Shown: piece after piece, positions 1 through 8,930 of the stretch
How the letters are laid out: the number at the start of each line of letters is the position of its first letter
Numbering within the stretch: position 1 is the first letter of the stretch
Translations under genes and position numbers: made by a program
The notes under the pieces: generated by a model
Databases searched by the model: none
Seen by the model: only the letters and a program-made list of their open reading frames with translations
What the model was told of the DNA's origin: nothing
Source of the DNA: an uncultured Clostridia bacterium
GTDB lineage: Bacteria > Bacillota > Clostridia > Oscillospirales > Ruminococcaceae
Direction of reading: 5' to 3'
Assembly: GCA_947389015.1 (NCBI GenBank)
Contig: CANDVA010000004.1
Location: 1-64,000 of the forward strand
DNA: 64,000 bases

Positions 1-159
1 TAACGGTAATTCCAATGCGGACACCCTGCTTGTCCGCATACACGGCACAAGCACCTATAACACTCGCGCGGTATTTCATATGTTATCACTCTTTACCCTC
101 TCCCCTGCTGTTTTTTGTTCATTTCTTCAGCTCACGCGGTGAACTTTGTGCTACTTCCT

Positions 160-417
160 CACGGGCATTTCCTGCCGATTATTCCGACCTCATAAAGCGT
201 TTTATCGCACAGATTGCTGAGAGCTTCATCGATGAACGCCTCACAGACTTGAAGTGCAATTCGCCAATCAGATAGGCTGGAACTTGACAACGCCAACACC
301 ACAGACTAAAAAATGGATGGCCGAAAACATTCCGATAAAATCTTTCGGTGTATACAAGCAAGTAACCGACAAGTACACATTCTGTCTAAATAGTGCCAAT
401 CGTATTTATGAGTGAAA
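160..417 (+). pseudogene. remnant of an unrecognised protein gene, frameshifted
   Basis: Two adjacent reading frames look protein-like. One, to about 255, reads as an amphipathic helix (SDLIKRFIAQIAESF). A second, from about 257 to the TGA at 414-416, ends in a well-formed segment containing KKWMAENIPIKSFGVYK. A stop at 233 in the second frame shows they are no longer joined, so this looks like the frameshifted 3' end of a dead gene. The family is not recognised. It sits with other remnants in the first 1.9 kb. Confidence 0.35.
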
Positions 418-994
418 CGACGAATTTTCTTTATATCAAACATAGAAAAAACACGCAACTCGTCCTTGCGAAGATTTTGCAAAGTAAGAACCTTATAAGC
501 TCCTGCTTAGTCTTCGGAACGGTAGGAGTGCTTATACTTTCACAGCCTCCTCTTTCATAGAAGATAGTGTAATCATCGTCAGGCTCCGAAAACGTATTAT
601 TAGAGGGCTCCGGAAATGCTGAATAATCTCTTCAATCAACTTTCGATAATGTTCGCGGACAGATGGTCTGCGTAATCAGATTTCACTTTCTTAATATTTT
701 TCACGCGTGTAGAGACGGTATGCGCGCCGCAGGCGTAAATACCGCTTCTTCACGCAGGAGCATGGCAATTAAAAAGAAATCCCAAATCACGTTTACCTTA
801 CAAGCTACTTAATGTTTGATCGGATCTGCTTTTACACAATTTTTTTTGGAGTGCTGCCTTAACCAATTGTTATCCAAGCGTTTTTTACCTCGACACAGAT
901 ATTCTCTGTCGATTTTTTTAATAAAGTGCATATTGGGAATCTTTTCTCTTTCAGCTATTGGTCGCATACCAAAATTCTCATTTTTTCTAAGAGA
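418..994. other. intergenic scar, no gene seen
   Basis: No frame with plausible composition and ribosome site is visible on either strand. The stretch joins a dead gene fragment to a dead transposase, which suggests decayed mobile DNA. Confidence 0.5.
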
Positions 995-1045
995 CTGTTT
1001 AGTATCTTTACATTTATGCAAAAAGGTGGTATGCGGTGAAAAAGG

Positions 1046-1670
1046 ATGAGGTAAGAATCTCCAAGCGATATAAGTCGAGAACAGATTGAAGCGTCTAAAA
1101 AGGAAACGCATCCACAAAAGTATGACCTATATGATATATTTTGTGCTGTATTATATCTTTTGTAAAGAGGGGGGCACATGGGAAGCAATTCCACACGATT
1201 ATCCAAATTGGCAGAATGTGCGTTAATCACTATGATATACGGGCAAAACCGGACGAGGAAGGTGTAAGTCTACTTGATCGTGTTTTGCACAGAGCAAAAA
1301 TAAAATGAACGTCCTTCTCAGACGACCATGATCATTGTAGATTCCAAAAGCATTCAAAATGCTGATACAGCTTAAAGCAAGGGATATAGTGCTGGAAAAA
1401 ACCTCAGGAATAAAACCGCATATTAGCGTGGATATTCTTGGACTTCCGCATGCAATAATGAGCTGATGTTACCGATAGAAATGGTGCTATTGATATGGTT
1501 GATTATTATTGCGATATAACCGATAATCTTTCGCTTATAAAAAAGTTCTGGTTGACGGAGGCTATACAGGTCAAAATTTTGCGATGAAATTGAATGAATT
1601 TCGGATGCCAAAGTTGAGGTCGTAAAACGTAATGAACTGCACAACTTTTCAGTCATTCCAAAGCGTTGAG
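1046..1670 (+). pseudogene. degenerate IS5-family transposase
   Basis: Pieces in all three frames give an IS5-type transposase in order. The N-terminal part reads SDISREQIEASKK and then YDLYDIFCAVLYLL, followed by TWEAIPHDYPNWQN in another frame. Further on come a catalytic-type IIVDSKSIQNADTA, then GVDILGLPHAI-like, VTDRNGAIDMVDYY-like and VDGGYTGQNF segments, ending near VEVVKRNELHNFSVIPKR. There is an in-frame TAA at codon 3, another after AVLYLL, and several frameshifts, so no product is made. The last catalytic Glu region is missing. A left-end-like sequence at 995-1013 recurs inverted at 28570-28588 beside a second copy. Confidence 0.75.
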
Positions 1671-1858
1671 CGCAAGGTTTAGTTTTATTCTGTTATCATT
1701 CTGTTATCAAAGCAAGATAAAGTCACGACAACAATTTTTTCCTGTCTTTTTTTCACGGGCTCAGGTTTTAAGTTTAATTTTCATCTGTCCTGTATTTGGA
1801 TATTTTACCCGAAAAAAGATATAAATTTATAAAAAAAGAATTTTATGTTAAAAAACTG

Positions 1859-1887
1859 TTGAAATTTTTATTTTAATATGTTATTAT
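1859..1887 (+). promoter_or_regulatory. probable sigma-A promoter for the DUF6465 gene
   Basis: TTGAAA at 1859-1864, 17 bp spacer, TATTAT at 1882-1887, about 60 bp ahead of the ATG at 1950. The surroundings are very AT-rich, so chance matches are easier here. Confidence 0.5.
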
Positions 1888-1949
1888 ATAAATATCAAGG
1901 AAGTAATCCTGTATTTTTTTGCAGGAAATCCAGTTGAAAGGATCATATT

Positions 1950-2609
1950 ATGAAAAACCAGAAAAAGACCGAGGATAAGAAGTCTGTTGCTGCGGCTTCT
2001 TCCCCTGCGGAAAATAAATCGGCTGTAAAGGATACTCCTGCTGCCGAGGTCAAGGCAGAAACCAAAGCAACTCCCGCGTCAAAGAAAGCCGTTGCTGCAA
2101 AGGCTAAGCCCGCAGCAAAGGAGAAGACTACGGCAAATAAATCCGTTGCAAAGACTGCAGCTAAACCTACCGCTAAGAGGGTTGCTGCCGCGAAAAAAAC
2201 CGTAGCAAAAACAGTTGCAGATAAACCTGCTAAGTCTGCTGCGAAAAAAGCTGCTCCCACGAAAAGGACAGCAAAAAAGGTAGATGTTATAACGATCGAT
2301 ACTATCTGCGCTAAGCTTGAGAAGAAGCTCGGCAAAAAGACCGCCGTTAAAGAGAAGATCGCTGTTGATATCGAGGTATGGGGTTTCGGTGACGGCTCGA
2401 ACAGCAAGATGTACATTGAGATCAACGGAGGAAAGATCACGGTTTCTCCTCACACCTATGACGAAAAGGATTTCAGAGTTTCTTTGAGCTGCGCAAACGC
2501 CGTTGCGTTTGTTGACGGAAAGCTTACCCTGAGAGCACTTATCGAATCCAAGGATTTCTATGCCGAGGGCAATATCGCTGCAGCCGTAAAACTTGCTGCT
2601 ATTTTTTAA
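1950..2609 (+). CDS. DUF6465 family protein with histone-H1-like Lys/Ala tail
   Basis: 219 residues. Residues 1-112 are almost wholly Ala, Lys, Pro and Thr with repeated AAKK/PAAK-like units, resembling histone H1 tails and predicted to be disordered and nucleic-acid binding. Residues 113-219 form a compact domain (LEKKLGKK, then VDIEVWGFGDGSNSKMYIEI) that I assign to DUF6465, a family of unknown function seen in Clostridia. The ATG follows AAAGGA at about 10 nt. The gene stands alone, with its own promoter and a terminator 10 bp after the stop. A nucleoid or RNA-associated role is inference from the tail only. Confidence 0.85.
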   Translation: MKNQKKTEDKKSVAAASSPAENKSAVKDTPAAEVKAETKATPASKKAVAAKAKPAAKEKTTANKSVAKTAAKPTAKRVAAAKKTVAKTVADKPAKSAAKKAAPTKRTAKKVDVITIDTICAKLEKKLGKKTAVKEKIAVDIEVWGFGDGSNSKMYIEINGGKITVSPHTYDEKDFRVSLSCANAVAFVDGKLTLRALIESKDFYAEGNIAAAVKLAAIF

Positions 2610-2618
2610 AAAACTTTT

Positions 2619-2655
2619 TATGTCCGCTCTAACAAAGGGCGGACATACGTTTTTA
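2619..2655 (+). terminator. intrinsic terminator
   Basis: A 9-bp perfect stem (2619-2627 with 2639-2647) followed by a T-rich tail, directly after the DUF6465 stop. Confidence 0.85.
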
Positions 2656-2841
2656 TTGTTGATTGCCAATATTTTGTCATTTTGCACAATTTTCAGCTGA
2701 TAATATCGTTGAAATAAATAATTGATTTCCTATAAGAATAGATTTATAATATAATTGTATATTTTGTATAGTTACGTAATATTCGGCATTCTTTCCCATC
2801 TTTCATTTTACGTATGTAAAAAAATCTTGGAGGAGAAAAAT

Positions 2842-4716
2842 ATGGTTCATGTAAGAGAAGACAACTGTATAGGGTGCAATGCGTGCATACGCTCCTGTCC
2901 GATACCTAACGCAAATCTTTATAACGGCGAGAAAGTACATATCAACAATGACGAGTGTATTCAGTGCGGTGAGTGTGTAAAGGCGTGTCCTCACGAAGCA
3001 AGATACTACGACGACGATCTTGAGACCGTTCTTGGACTTATAAAGAACCAGAAGGTATCGTTTATCGTGGCTCCGGCTATCAAGGCCTCTATGGATGGCT
3101 CGTGGCGTCACGTTCTGCAGTGGTTCAAGGATCAGGGTGTTCACGAGATCTACGACGGCGCGTTCGGTGCGGATATTTGTACGTTTATGCATATGGAATA
3201 TCTCAGACATCACGCGGGAGAAAAGGTCATCTCTCAGCCATGCGCCGCTATCGTCAACTACGCTGAAAAGCATAAGCCCGAACTTCTTTCGCACCTCTCC
3301 CCCGTTCACTCTCCACTGCTCTGCTCGGGAGTATATGTCCGTAAATACCTGAAGAACAGCGATATTCTCGTAGGTATCACTCCGTGCCTCGCAAAGAGCG
3401 ACGAGTTCCACAACACGGGAATTATCAACTACAATATTACGTTTAAGAGCATTGTAAACTATCTCAAACGCAACAATGTCGTTCTTTCCCATGGTCGCAG
3501 TCCGTTTGAATTTACCGCGGCGCGTGGATTTGACGGCGCGTTCTATCCGATCCCGGGCGGCTTGAAGGAATGTCTGCACGCTTACGATCCCGATCTGCTT
3601 GTTACAACGTCCGAGGGTGCTCAGAAGGTTTACGAGGACCTTGATAATTATCTTAATACCGACCGCAATCATCTACCCGCCGTATTTGACGTTCTCAACT
3701 GCGAATTCGGATGCAGCGCGGGCGTCGGTGCGCGCGAAGACGTAAACAACTTCAACGCTTATGATATTATGATCCACGCGAGAAAATGGGCGAAAAAGAC
3801 CAGAGCGTCAGAGCGTTTTCACAAGGCTATATTCAAAACGCTTTCTTTGGAGGACTTTCTCAGGAAATACGAAAACAGATGTACCTCCGTTCGCCCTACC
3901 GAAAAGCAACTCGACGAGATATTCAACTCAATGAACAAGTTCACCGACGCGGACAGACATATCGACTGCCACGCTTGCGGATTTAAGTCATGCCGCGATA
4001 TGGCCACCACGATTTTTTATGGAAACAACAACCCCAACAACTGTATCGTATTCGAGAAGCGGAAGATACATGAAATGGCAAAACAGATCGAGGCACAGAA
4101 CGGCAAGCTTTCGGGCGTTGTCTCGGATATCCACCAATCAATGGAGACGCTTTCGGATAAGATAATGCCTATCCATGAGCAGGCGGAGGAGAATTCCACC
4201 AAGAACAAAGATATCAAAGTGGATATGAGCACTCTAGGCTCGAATATCGACGGTATTCTCCGCCGCGCAAACGATATCGCGGAGTACGTATCAAAGATCA
4301 GCGTAAGTATCGGCGAATATGGGCGTATCCTCGAAAAGATAAAGAGCATATCCGAACAGACAAATATTCTCGCGATAAACGCGTCTATCGAGGCGGCAAG
4401 CGCGGGTCAGTTCGGCAAGGGCTTTGCGGTCGTTGCGGGCGAGATCAGAACGCTTGCAGTAAAGTCGGCCGATACCTTGAAGGCTGCCGAGCAGCACACC
4501 AACGAGATACTCAACAATATTGACGGTATCAAGGATTCCTCGGCAAGCATTATGTCCGATGTCGACGGAACAAAGGCGAATGTTGATAATACCGACAGAG
4601 CGGTCGACGATCTCAACGAGAGCCTGCAATTCATCAGCAACAGCGTATCCGAGATCACCGAGATTATTCAGCAGGTCACAAACCTGGCGTCAAGTCTGGA
4701 GACCAACGGAGCGTAA
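2842..4716 (+). CDS. sensory [FeFe]-hydrogenase fused to a chemoreceptor signalling domain
   Basis: 624 residues, soluble, no membrane segment. In order: a two-cluster ferredoxin domain (C9, C12, C15, C19 and C39, C42, C45, C49); an [FeFe]-hydrogenase large-subunit core with the H-cluster motifs SQPCAAI (131-137), TPCLAKSDE (180-188) and NCEFGCSAG (286-294); a CX2CX4CX16C cluster domain (C376, C379, C384, C401; PF04060 type); and a coiled-coil MCP signalling domain with the hairpin tip at about 508-540. The CCP of catalytic hydrogenases is replaced by PCA, so the proton-relay Cys is lost, as expected for a sensor and not for an H2 producer. Start chosen at 2842 because GGAGGA lies 8 nt upstream; an earlier in-frame ATG at 2755 has no ribosome site. 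It probably signals H2 or redox state to a CheA-type or other partner not in this window. Confidence 0.9.
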   Translation: MVHVREDNCIGCNACIRSCPIPNANLYNGEKVHINNDECIQCGECVKACPHEARYYDDDLETVLGLIKNQKVSFIVAPAIKASMDGSWRHVLQWFKDQGVHEIYDGAFGADICTFMHMEYLRHHAGEKVISQPCAAIVNYAEKHKPELLSHLSPVHSPLLCSGVYVRKYLKNSDILVGITPCLAKSDEFHNTGIINYNITFKSIVNYLKRNNVVLSHGRSPFEFTAARGFDGAFYPIPGGLKECLHAYDPDLLVTTSEGAQKVYEDLDNYLNTDRNHLPAVFDVLNCEFGCSAGVGAREDVNNFNAYDIMIHARKWAKKTRASERFHKAIFKTLSLEDFLRKYENRCTSVRPTEKQLDEIFNSMNKFTDADRHIDCHACGFKSCRDMATTIFYGNNNPNNCIVFEKRKIHEMAKQIEAQNGKLSGVVSDIHQSMETLSDKIMPIHEQAEENSTKNKDIKVDMSTLGSNIDGILRRANDIAEYVSKISVSIGEYGRILEKIKSISEQTNILAINASIEAASAGQFGKGFAVVAGEIRTLAVKSADTLKAAEQHTNEILNNIDGIKDSSASIMSDVDGTKANVDNTDRAVDDLNESLQFISNSVSEITEIIQQVTNLASSLETNGA

Positions 4717-4728
4717 ATATAAAGATTA

Positions 4729-4759
4729 TGGAGACTGTTCGATACAGTCTCCATTTTTT
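4729..4759 (+). terminator. intrinsic terminator
   Basis: A 10-bp perfect stem (4729-4738 with 4744-4753), 5-nt loop and six T. It serves the hydrogenase gene and lies between convergent genes. Confidence 0.9.
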
Positions 4760-4768
4760 GATGTATTT

Positions 4769-6232
4769 TTATGGCAAAAGCCCCATTTTCTGTTTAACTG
4801 TAAGGATACGCGTTACACTTTCATTCAGGCGTTGCTCGGAAATATCTCCCGACAGCACCGCGTTGTACACGCCGTCCACAGCGTCGTCAAAATCCTCGGG
4901 CGAGAGCACCATATCTATACCCGCGTTTACAGCCATTATCGCGGCGGTTCTTGAATAGTACAGATTGGAGATCGTGTTCATCTCCTGCGCGTCTGTTATT
5001 GCGACACCGTTAAATCCGAGTTCGCCGCGGAGTATCTCGGTTACCGCCGTGTAAGAGAGATCGGCGGGCAGTTCGTCGCCAAACGCCGTCACCTGCTGAT
5101 GACCGACCATAACAAAGTCCGCGCCCGACTGTATGCCGCTTCTGAACGGCACAAACTCCTCACTGCGAAGCTGTTCGAGCGTTCTGTCGATAACTATCTC
5201 AGAAGCGGTGTGGGAATTTCCGTCCTCCGCGCCAAGACCCGGGAAATGCTTGAGAGCAGCGGCAACACCCGAGGAGTTCAGCCCGCGTACTACGTTCGAG
5301 ACCATATTCGCGACAATGTAAGGATCGCTGCTGAAAATTCGGTTTCCAAGCTCGTTGGTCGGCGATATGTCAATATCCGCGACGGGAGCGAAGTCAACGT
5401 TAAAGCCGAGCGATCTAATATCCGCGCCGATGATTCTGCCGATATTGAACGCCTCGTCGGGATCGTTTCTTGCGCCGTAGACCGCCATAGCGTCAAACGC
5501 CGTAGTGCCGAGATTTGCCGCGCACCGCGCTACCCTGCCGCCTTCCTCATCGACCGCGAGGAACACGCCCACGCCGTTGCGCATGGCGCTTTCCTGCAAT
5601 TCGGCAAGCATTTGCCGCGTTTGTTCAACGCTCTCCAGATTTGCGCCCATACAGATTATTCCGCCGACGGGCTTGTCCGATAAGTCGACCGCCGCAGTCT
5701 CCGCGTAGCCGCTGCCCGAGACCTGCTCGGGTCTTACAAAGAAAAGCTGATAAACGCGCTCTTTAAGCGTCATCTGTGAAATAATGCGCTGAATCGGATC
5801 GTCGGGTTCAACAGGGATTGTTGGTTCGCTCGAAACCTCGGAGGACGAGTCCGGCAAGATCTCGGGCTCGGAATACTCGCTTAACGAGCTTGATTCTTCG
5901 GATGTATCAACGCTCTCCGCGGAGCTTTCGGGCGGATATTCATTGCTTTCGGGAAGGCTTTCAGAATTCTCCGGCGTATCGGCGCTTGTGCTTTCCGTTG
6001 AGGTGCTTAACGAGACGGAAAAACTCGAAGAGCTCTCCCCTGCCCCGCCGCTTGATGATACGGTACTTGACGAATTATGTGATGAGCTCTCCGAACTTGA
6101 AGAGTATGAATAAATATCGGTGCTCGATATCACGCCGTTAGGATCTGTCACTATCTCGGAGGGCTCGCTGCAGCCCGTACACATTATAAGTACCGCCAGC
6201 GCCGCCGCAAAGCGTTTCAGCTTTTTTCCCAT
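4769..6232 (-). CDS. glycoside hydrolase family 3 lipoprotein (NagZ-like)
   Basis: 487 residues. Lipoprotein signal with lipobox CTGC (Cys21), then a Ser/Glu-rich linker of about 110 residues, then a GH3 N-terminal catalytic barrel as in beta-N-acetylhexosaminidases. Visible motifs: AVDEEGGRVAR, KHFPGLG followed by NSH (the family has KHFPGHG...DSH), and GVAITDAQEM, whose Asp is the expected nucleophile. The Leu for His change in KHFPGLG is unusual. It is likely anchored outside the membrane and trims cell-wall or host amino-sugar glycans. Start ATG at 6232 is preferred to TTG 6238 because AGGGA lies about 10 nt upstream of the ATG. It reads convergently to the hydrogenase gene. Confidence 0.88.
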   Translation of the reverse strand: MGKKLKRFAAALAVLIMCTGCSEPSEIVTDPNGVISSTDIYSYSSSSESSSHNSSSTVSSSGGAGESSSSFSVSLSTSTESTSADTPENSESLPESNEYPPESSAESVDTSEESSSLSEYSEPEILPDSSSEVSSEPTIPVEPDDPIQRIISQMTLKERVYQLFFVRPEQVSGSGYAETAAVDLSDKPVGGIICMGANLESVEQTRQMLAELQESAMRNGVGVFLAVDEEGGRVARCAANLGTTAFDAMAVYGARNDPDEAFNIGRIIGADIRSLGFNVDFAPVADIDISPTNELGNRIFSSDPYIVANMVSNVVRGLNSSGVAAALKHFPGLGAEDGNSHTASEIVIDRTLEQLRSEEFVPFRSGIQSGADFVMVGHQQVTAFGDELPADLSYTAVTEILRGELGFNGVAITDAQEMNTISNLYYSRTAAIMAVNAGIDMVLSPEDFDDAVDGVYNAVLSGDISEQRLNESVTRILTVKQKMGLLP

Positions 6233-6275
6233 TATCAACCATCCCTTTCAATACCGATGTTTTATATGTGATTTC

Positions 6276-6304
6276 AGTATAGCATATTTTACTCAAAAAG
6301 TCAA
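6276..6304 (-). promoter_or_regulatory. sigma-A promoter of the GH3 lipoprotein gene
   Basis: TTGACT (6304-6299), 17 bp, TATACT (6281-6276), about 44 bp ahead of the start codon. Confidence 0.85.
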
Positions 6305-6890
6305 GATTCGGGAAAAATTACCGAAAACGGCTGCACTTTAGCCGAGGTGCGATAACGAAGTTTTATGTAATGTGGCGGTGCAGTCGAAAGGCTGTGCCGC
6401 CGCTTTGCGTTTGAAAAGGACTCCCTGCACCCCGTCTAAACTTTACGATTGTGAAGATGGGTGTTCTATTTTCTTGTAAAATTGCTTACCGTTGTTTTCC
6501 GCTTTACCTGAATGTCGTTCCTGCCCCTGTTTTTCAGCGGCGTTGTTTCGCTCTTATCATCGCAAAATCATATCCCATTTAGACGGTAATTTAGTTGGAA
6601 CTGGCAAAACAAAAAGCCGATACACAGAGACATCAAAAATCGGCGGGAATTTTGCTCTCGCTTCAAAATGATGTTCTATGTATCGGCTTTGAAATTCAAA
6701 GACGGAACTGTTTGTTCATCCGTTCACTCGCTGATAGTATCAAAAAGCATAGAGTGCGGACGGCGGTATTTTCCCAAGCATGCAAAACTTGTGCACACAC
6801 GCAGGCGTTAGGCGGCTTATGCCGCTCTCTTAATCAAAACATCCTGTATTCAGTTGTAGTCCTCATTGAAGAGGAATTATATTTTATCAG
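6305..6890. other. intergenic region with inverted repeats, no gene seen
   Basis: No convincing gene. A GC-rich hairpin lies at 6374-6401 (10-bp stem with two G-U pairs). A 9-bp inverted repeat, CCGTCTAAA at 6432-6440 with TTTAGACGG at 6578-6586, brackets about 155 bp like a small non-autonomous element. A near-perfect 15-bp inverted repeat joins about 6611-6625 to 6675-6689. A 111-codon open frame at 6595-6930 lacks a ribosome site and normal composition. Confidence 0.45.
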
Positions 6891-6928
6891 AAAACCCGCC
6901 GAAAATCAAGATTTCTCCAGCGGGTTTT
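6891..6928 (-). terminator. probable terminator of the GyrI-like gene
   Basis: 9-bp stem (6891-6899 with 6920-6928) with T-rich flanks on both strands, about 80 bp past the stop at 7007. Confidence 0.55.
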
Positions 6929-7006
6929 GAATATTTTTCAGAAATCAGGGGAATACTATTTTGTTTGAGCATAGGTAAAGGCACCGCCAACGCCTGCGGC
7001 GATACA

Positions 7007-7510
7007 TTATTTGGTTACAAAATAACAATAATCAAGAATTACATTCCCATTGTCATCGGGGGTGGTGTAACGAGGACACAAACAATTCTCAAATGACCAA
7101 ACTGCACCTTTTTTATCTTGCCATATTTTCATACCGTTCTCCGCAAGTTTTTGTTTGCAAGCGCTTGTATCGTGAACTTCATTCTCTTTTCCATAGATCC
7201 AACAAGTTCCCAAACTCAAATCTTTGAAATCAATACTGACAAATCCATCGGGAACGAGCGTGTTTTCAGGAGTGAGCATACCTATATAATATTCAAAAGG
7301 TTCTCCTTCGGCTCGTCTTTCAACACCGATATAACCGCCGCCGTTTTCCCAAATGGCAATAATTTTGTCTGTACCACCCATAGTCTGTTCAAGAAGATCA
7401 AACCAACCGTTTTGCCACCATTCATCCCAATGTCCAAAGTTGTCGTACTTCTTTCCAATAAATCTCATTGTGGGGATGTTTTCTCTAAATACCTTAATAA
7501 TTTCAGCCAT
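7007..7510 (-). CDS. GyrI-like / effector-binding domain protein
   Basis: 167 residues. One domain resembling the GyrI/AraC effector-binding fold (small-molecule-binding SHS2 type): an N-terminal strand and helix with WDEWWQNGWF, a central GYIGVERR and a C-terminal aromatic-rich half. No DNA-binding domain is attached, so it may be a free-standing ligand-binding or hydrolase-type member. Start ATG 7510 has AGGAG 7-8 nt upstream; an in-frame ATG 27 nt earlier has no such site. It lies 84 bp after the sugar kinase on the same strand and may be co-transcribed. The family call is by pattern only. Confidence 0.65.
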   Translation of the reverse strand: MAEIIKVFRENIPTMRFIGKKYDNFGHWDEWWQNGWFDLLEQTMGGTDKIIAIWENGGGYIGVERRAEGEPFEYYIGMLTPENTLVPDGFVSIDFKDLSLGTCWIYGKENEVHDTSACKQKLAENGMKIWQDKKGAVWSFENCLCPRYTTPDDNGNVILDYCYFVTK

Positions 7511-7594
7511 AATTAGCTCTCCTAAATTTGGTTGCATTTAACTTGTTTTCAAAACCTTCGTTACGGCACCTCATCATTCGCACAGCCGTTATTT

Positions 7595-8683
7595 TTATCT
7601 CTTGATATCGTAGTTCATATTCATCAGATTACGTATGCTTTGAACGTCGTCGGTAATATTGCCGTCGCCGTGAATGGTGTGCTTGATAACGCTCGAGGCT
7701 ACCGCAAAGTTTATCATATCCATTGACTTGAAATTATTCATCATTGCATAGATAAGTCCGCTCGCGAACGCGTCACCGCCGCCTACTCGGTCGAGTACGT
7801 TGAACGTAAAGAGCCTGCTCTCAAAAGTGTGACCGTCGTACCACATAAACGCCTTGAGACTGTTTTCGCTGCCGCTGTGAGCGTAACGGACATGACGGGC
7901 AATGCATTTCAGATTAGGATATCTCTCTATAAAGTGACGGAATATCTCGTCCTGCTGCTCGTAGCTCGGCTGTAGCGGAACGCCGTCCTTCCAGTCGCCC
8001 TTGAAGCGATCGTTTTCATCCTTCCAAAGGTGATACGGCTCAATACCCAGCAGCACATCAACATACGGCAGGCACCCGGTACAGAAATCGCGTGCTTCCT
8101 CCCAGCTCCATAGCTGACTTCTGAAATTGCCGTCAAAGCTGACTATCAGATTTTTTTCCTTCGCGATCCTAAGGCAGTCCATTATCAGCGTCCGACAGTT
8201 CTTTCCGAGCGCGGGTGTAATGCCGCTCAGATGCAGCCAGTCGAAGCCGTCCAGCAGCGCCTCAAGGTCAACCTTGCTGAAATCATACTCGGTTATTACG
8301 CTGTGCATTCTGTCGTATGTGACCTTACTCGGACGTATACCGTAGCCAGTTTCAAGATAGTAAGTACCAAGACGGTGGGTGGGGGTCTCCTCCGGCGAGG
8401 TAAGTATCACGGGAGTGCAGTGTACGTCGTTGGAGCGCAGCCAGCGCACCGCGCTCTTGCCTAAGCTGTTATTCGGGACGACGCTGAAAAACGTACTGTC
8501 CACGCCCAGGTTGGCGAGAGCCAGAGCGATATTTGCCTCGCTGCCGCCGTAGCTCGCCTCAAAGGTCGAGGTCATACGTATTTTTTCGTAATTCGGCGGA
8601 GTAAGCCTCAGCATAATCTCGCCGATAGTAATGAACTTTTTGCCATTTTCGTCATTCGGAAGCAGCGGATTGTAGTGTTCCAT
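7595..8683 (-). CDS. kdgK: PfkB-family sugar kinase, probably 2-dehydro-3-deoxygluconokinase
   Basis: 363 residues, usual PfkB length plus a short N-terminal tail. GGSEANIA (46-53) is the sugar-binding motif typical of KDG kinases. The C-terminal ATP/anion-hole motif is GGGDAFASG with catalytic Asp305. The likely reaction phosphorylates 2-keto-3-deoxygluconate in uronate or pectin breakdown. No aldolase or uronate gene is adjacent, so the exact sugar is unproven. Start ATG 8683 follows a perfect AGGAGGT. The promoter at 8743-8771 overlaps the end of the upstream Cys-rich gene, so expression is independent of feoAB. Confidence 0.8.
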   Translation of the reverse strand: MEHYNPLLPNDENGKKFITIGEIMLRLTPPNYEKIRMTSTFEASYGGSEANIALALANLGVDSTFFSVVPNNSLGKSAVRWLRSNDVHCTPVILTSPEETPTHRLGTYYLETGYGIRPSKVTYDRMHSVITEYDFSKVDLEALLDGFDWLHLSGITPALGKNCRTLIMDCLRIAKEKNLIVSFDGNFRSQLWSWEEARDFCTGCLPYVDVLLGIEPYHLWKDENDRFKGDWKDGVPLQPSYEQQDEIFRHFIERYPNLKCIARHVRYAHSGSENSLKAFMWYDGHTFESRLFTFNVLDRVGGGDAFASGLIYAMMNNFKSMDMINFAVASSVIKHTIHGDGNITDDVQSIRNLMNMNYDIKR

Positions 8684-8742
8684 ACAGAACCTCCTGTAAA
8701 TCAAAATATTACCGCGATTTGGGTATATTCCCATTTAAAAAC

Positions 8743-8771
8743 ATTATACTACAAACCGACCGAAATGTCAA
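8743..8771 (-). promoter_or_regulatory. sigma-A promoter of the sugar kinase gene
   Basis: TTGACA (8771-8766), 17 bp, TATAAT (8748-8743), a full consensus match. The -35 lies in the stop codon region of the preceding gene. Confidence 0.88.
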
Positions 8772-8920
8772 GATTTATCTTTTTTTCCGCACCCTGTGCA
8801 GTGTGAACAATCACCGCCGCAGCTGTTTTTTTCCGACTTCATATTTCTGTAAATTATCAAGACGGCTGCCGCGGTCAAAGCCGCAACGAAAAGAATTACA
8901 ACGATATCCGCGCTGTTCAT
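8768..8920 (-). CDS. FeoB-associated Cys-rich membrane protein
   Basis: 50 residues: one N-terminal transmembrane helix (about 5-24), a basic turn (YRNMKSEK), then a Cys-rich tail C34, C38, C41, C44 (CGGDCSHCTGCGKK). This is the pattern of the small FeoB-associated Cys-rich proteins (PF12669), thought to assist iron handling at the Feo transporter. AGGAGGT overlaps the 3' end of feoB and ends a few bases before the ATG, so it is the last gene of the feo operon. Confidence 0.88.
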   Translation of the reverse strand: MNSADIVVILFVAALTAAAVLIIYRNMKSEKNSCGGDCSHCTGCGKKDKS

Positions 8921-8930
8921 ATGATACCTC

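Noticed and set aside
6595-6930. Open frame of 111 codons on the plus strand
   Set aside because: No ribosome site, odd Cys/His/Gln-rich composition, contains inverted repeats and a terminator; treated as noncoding.
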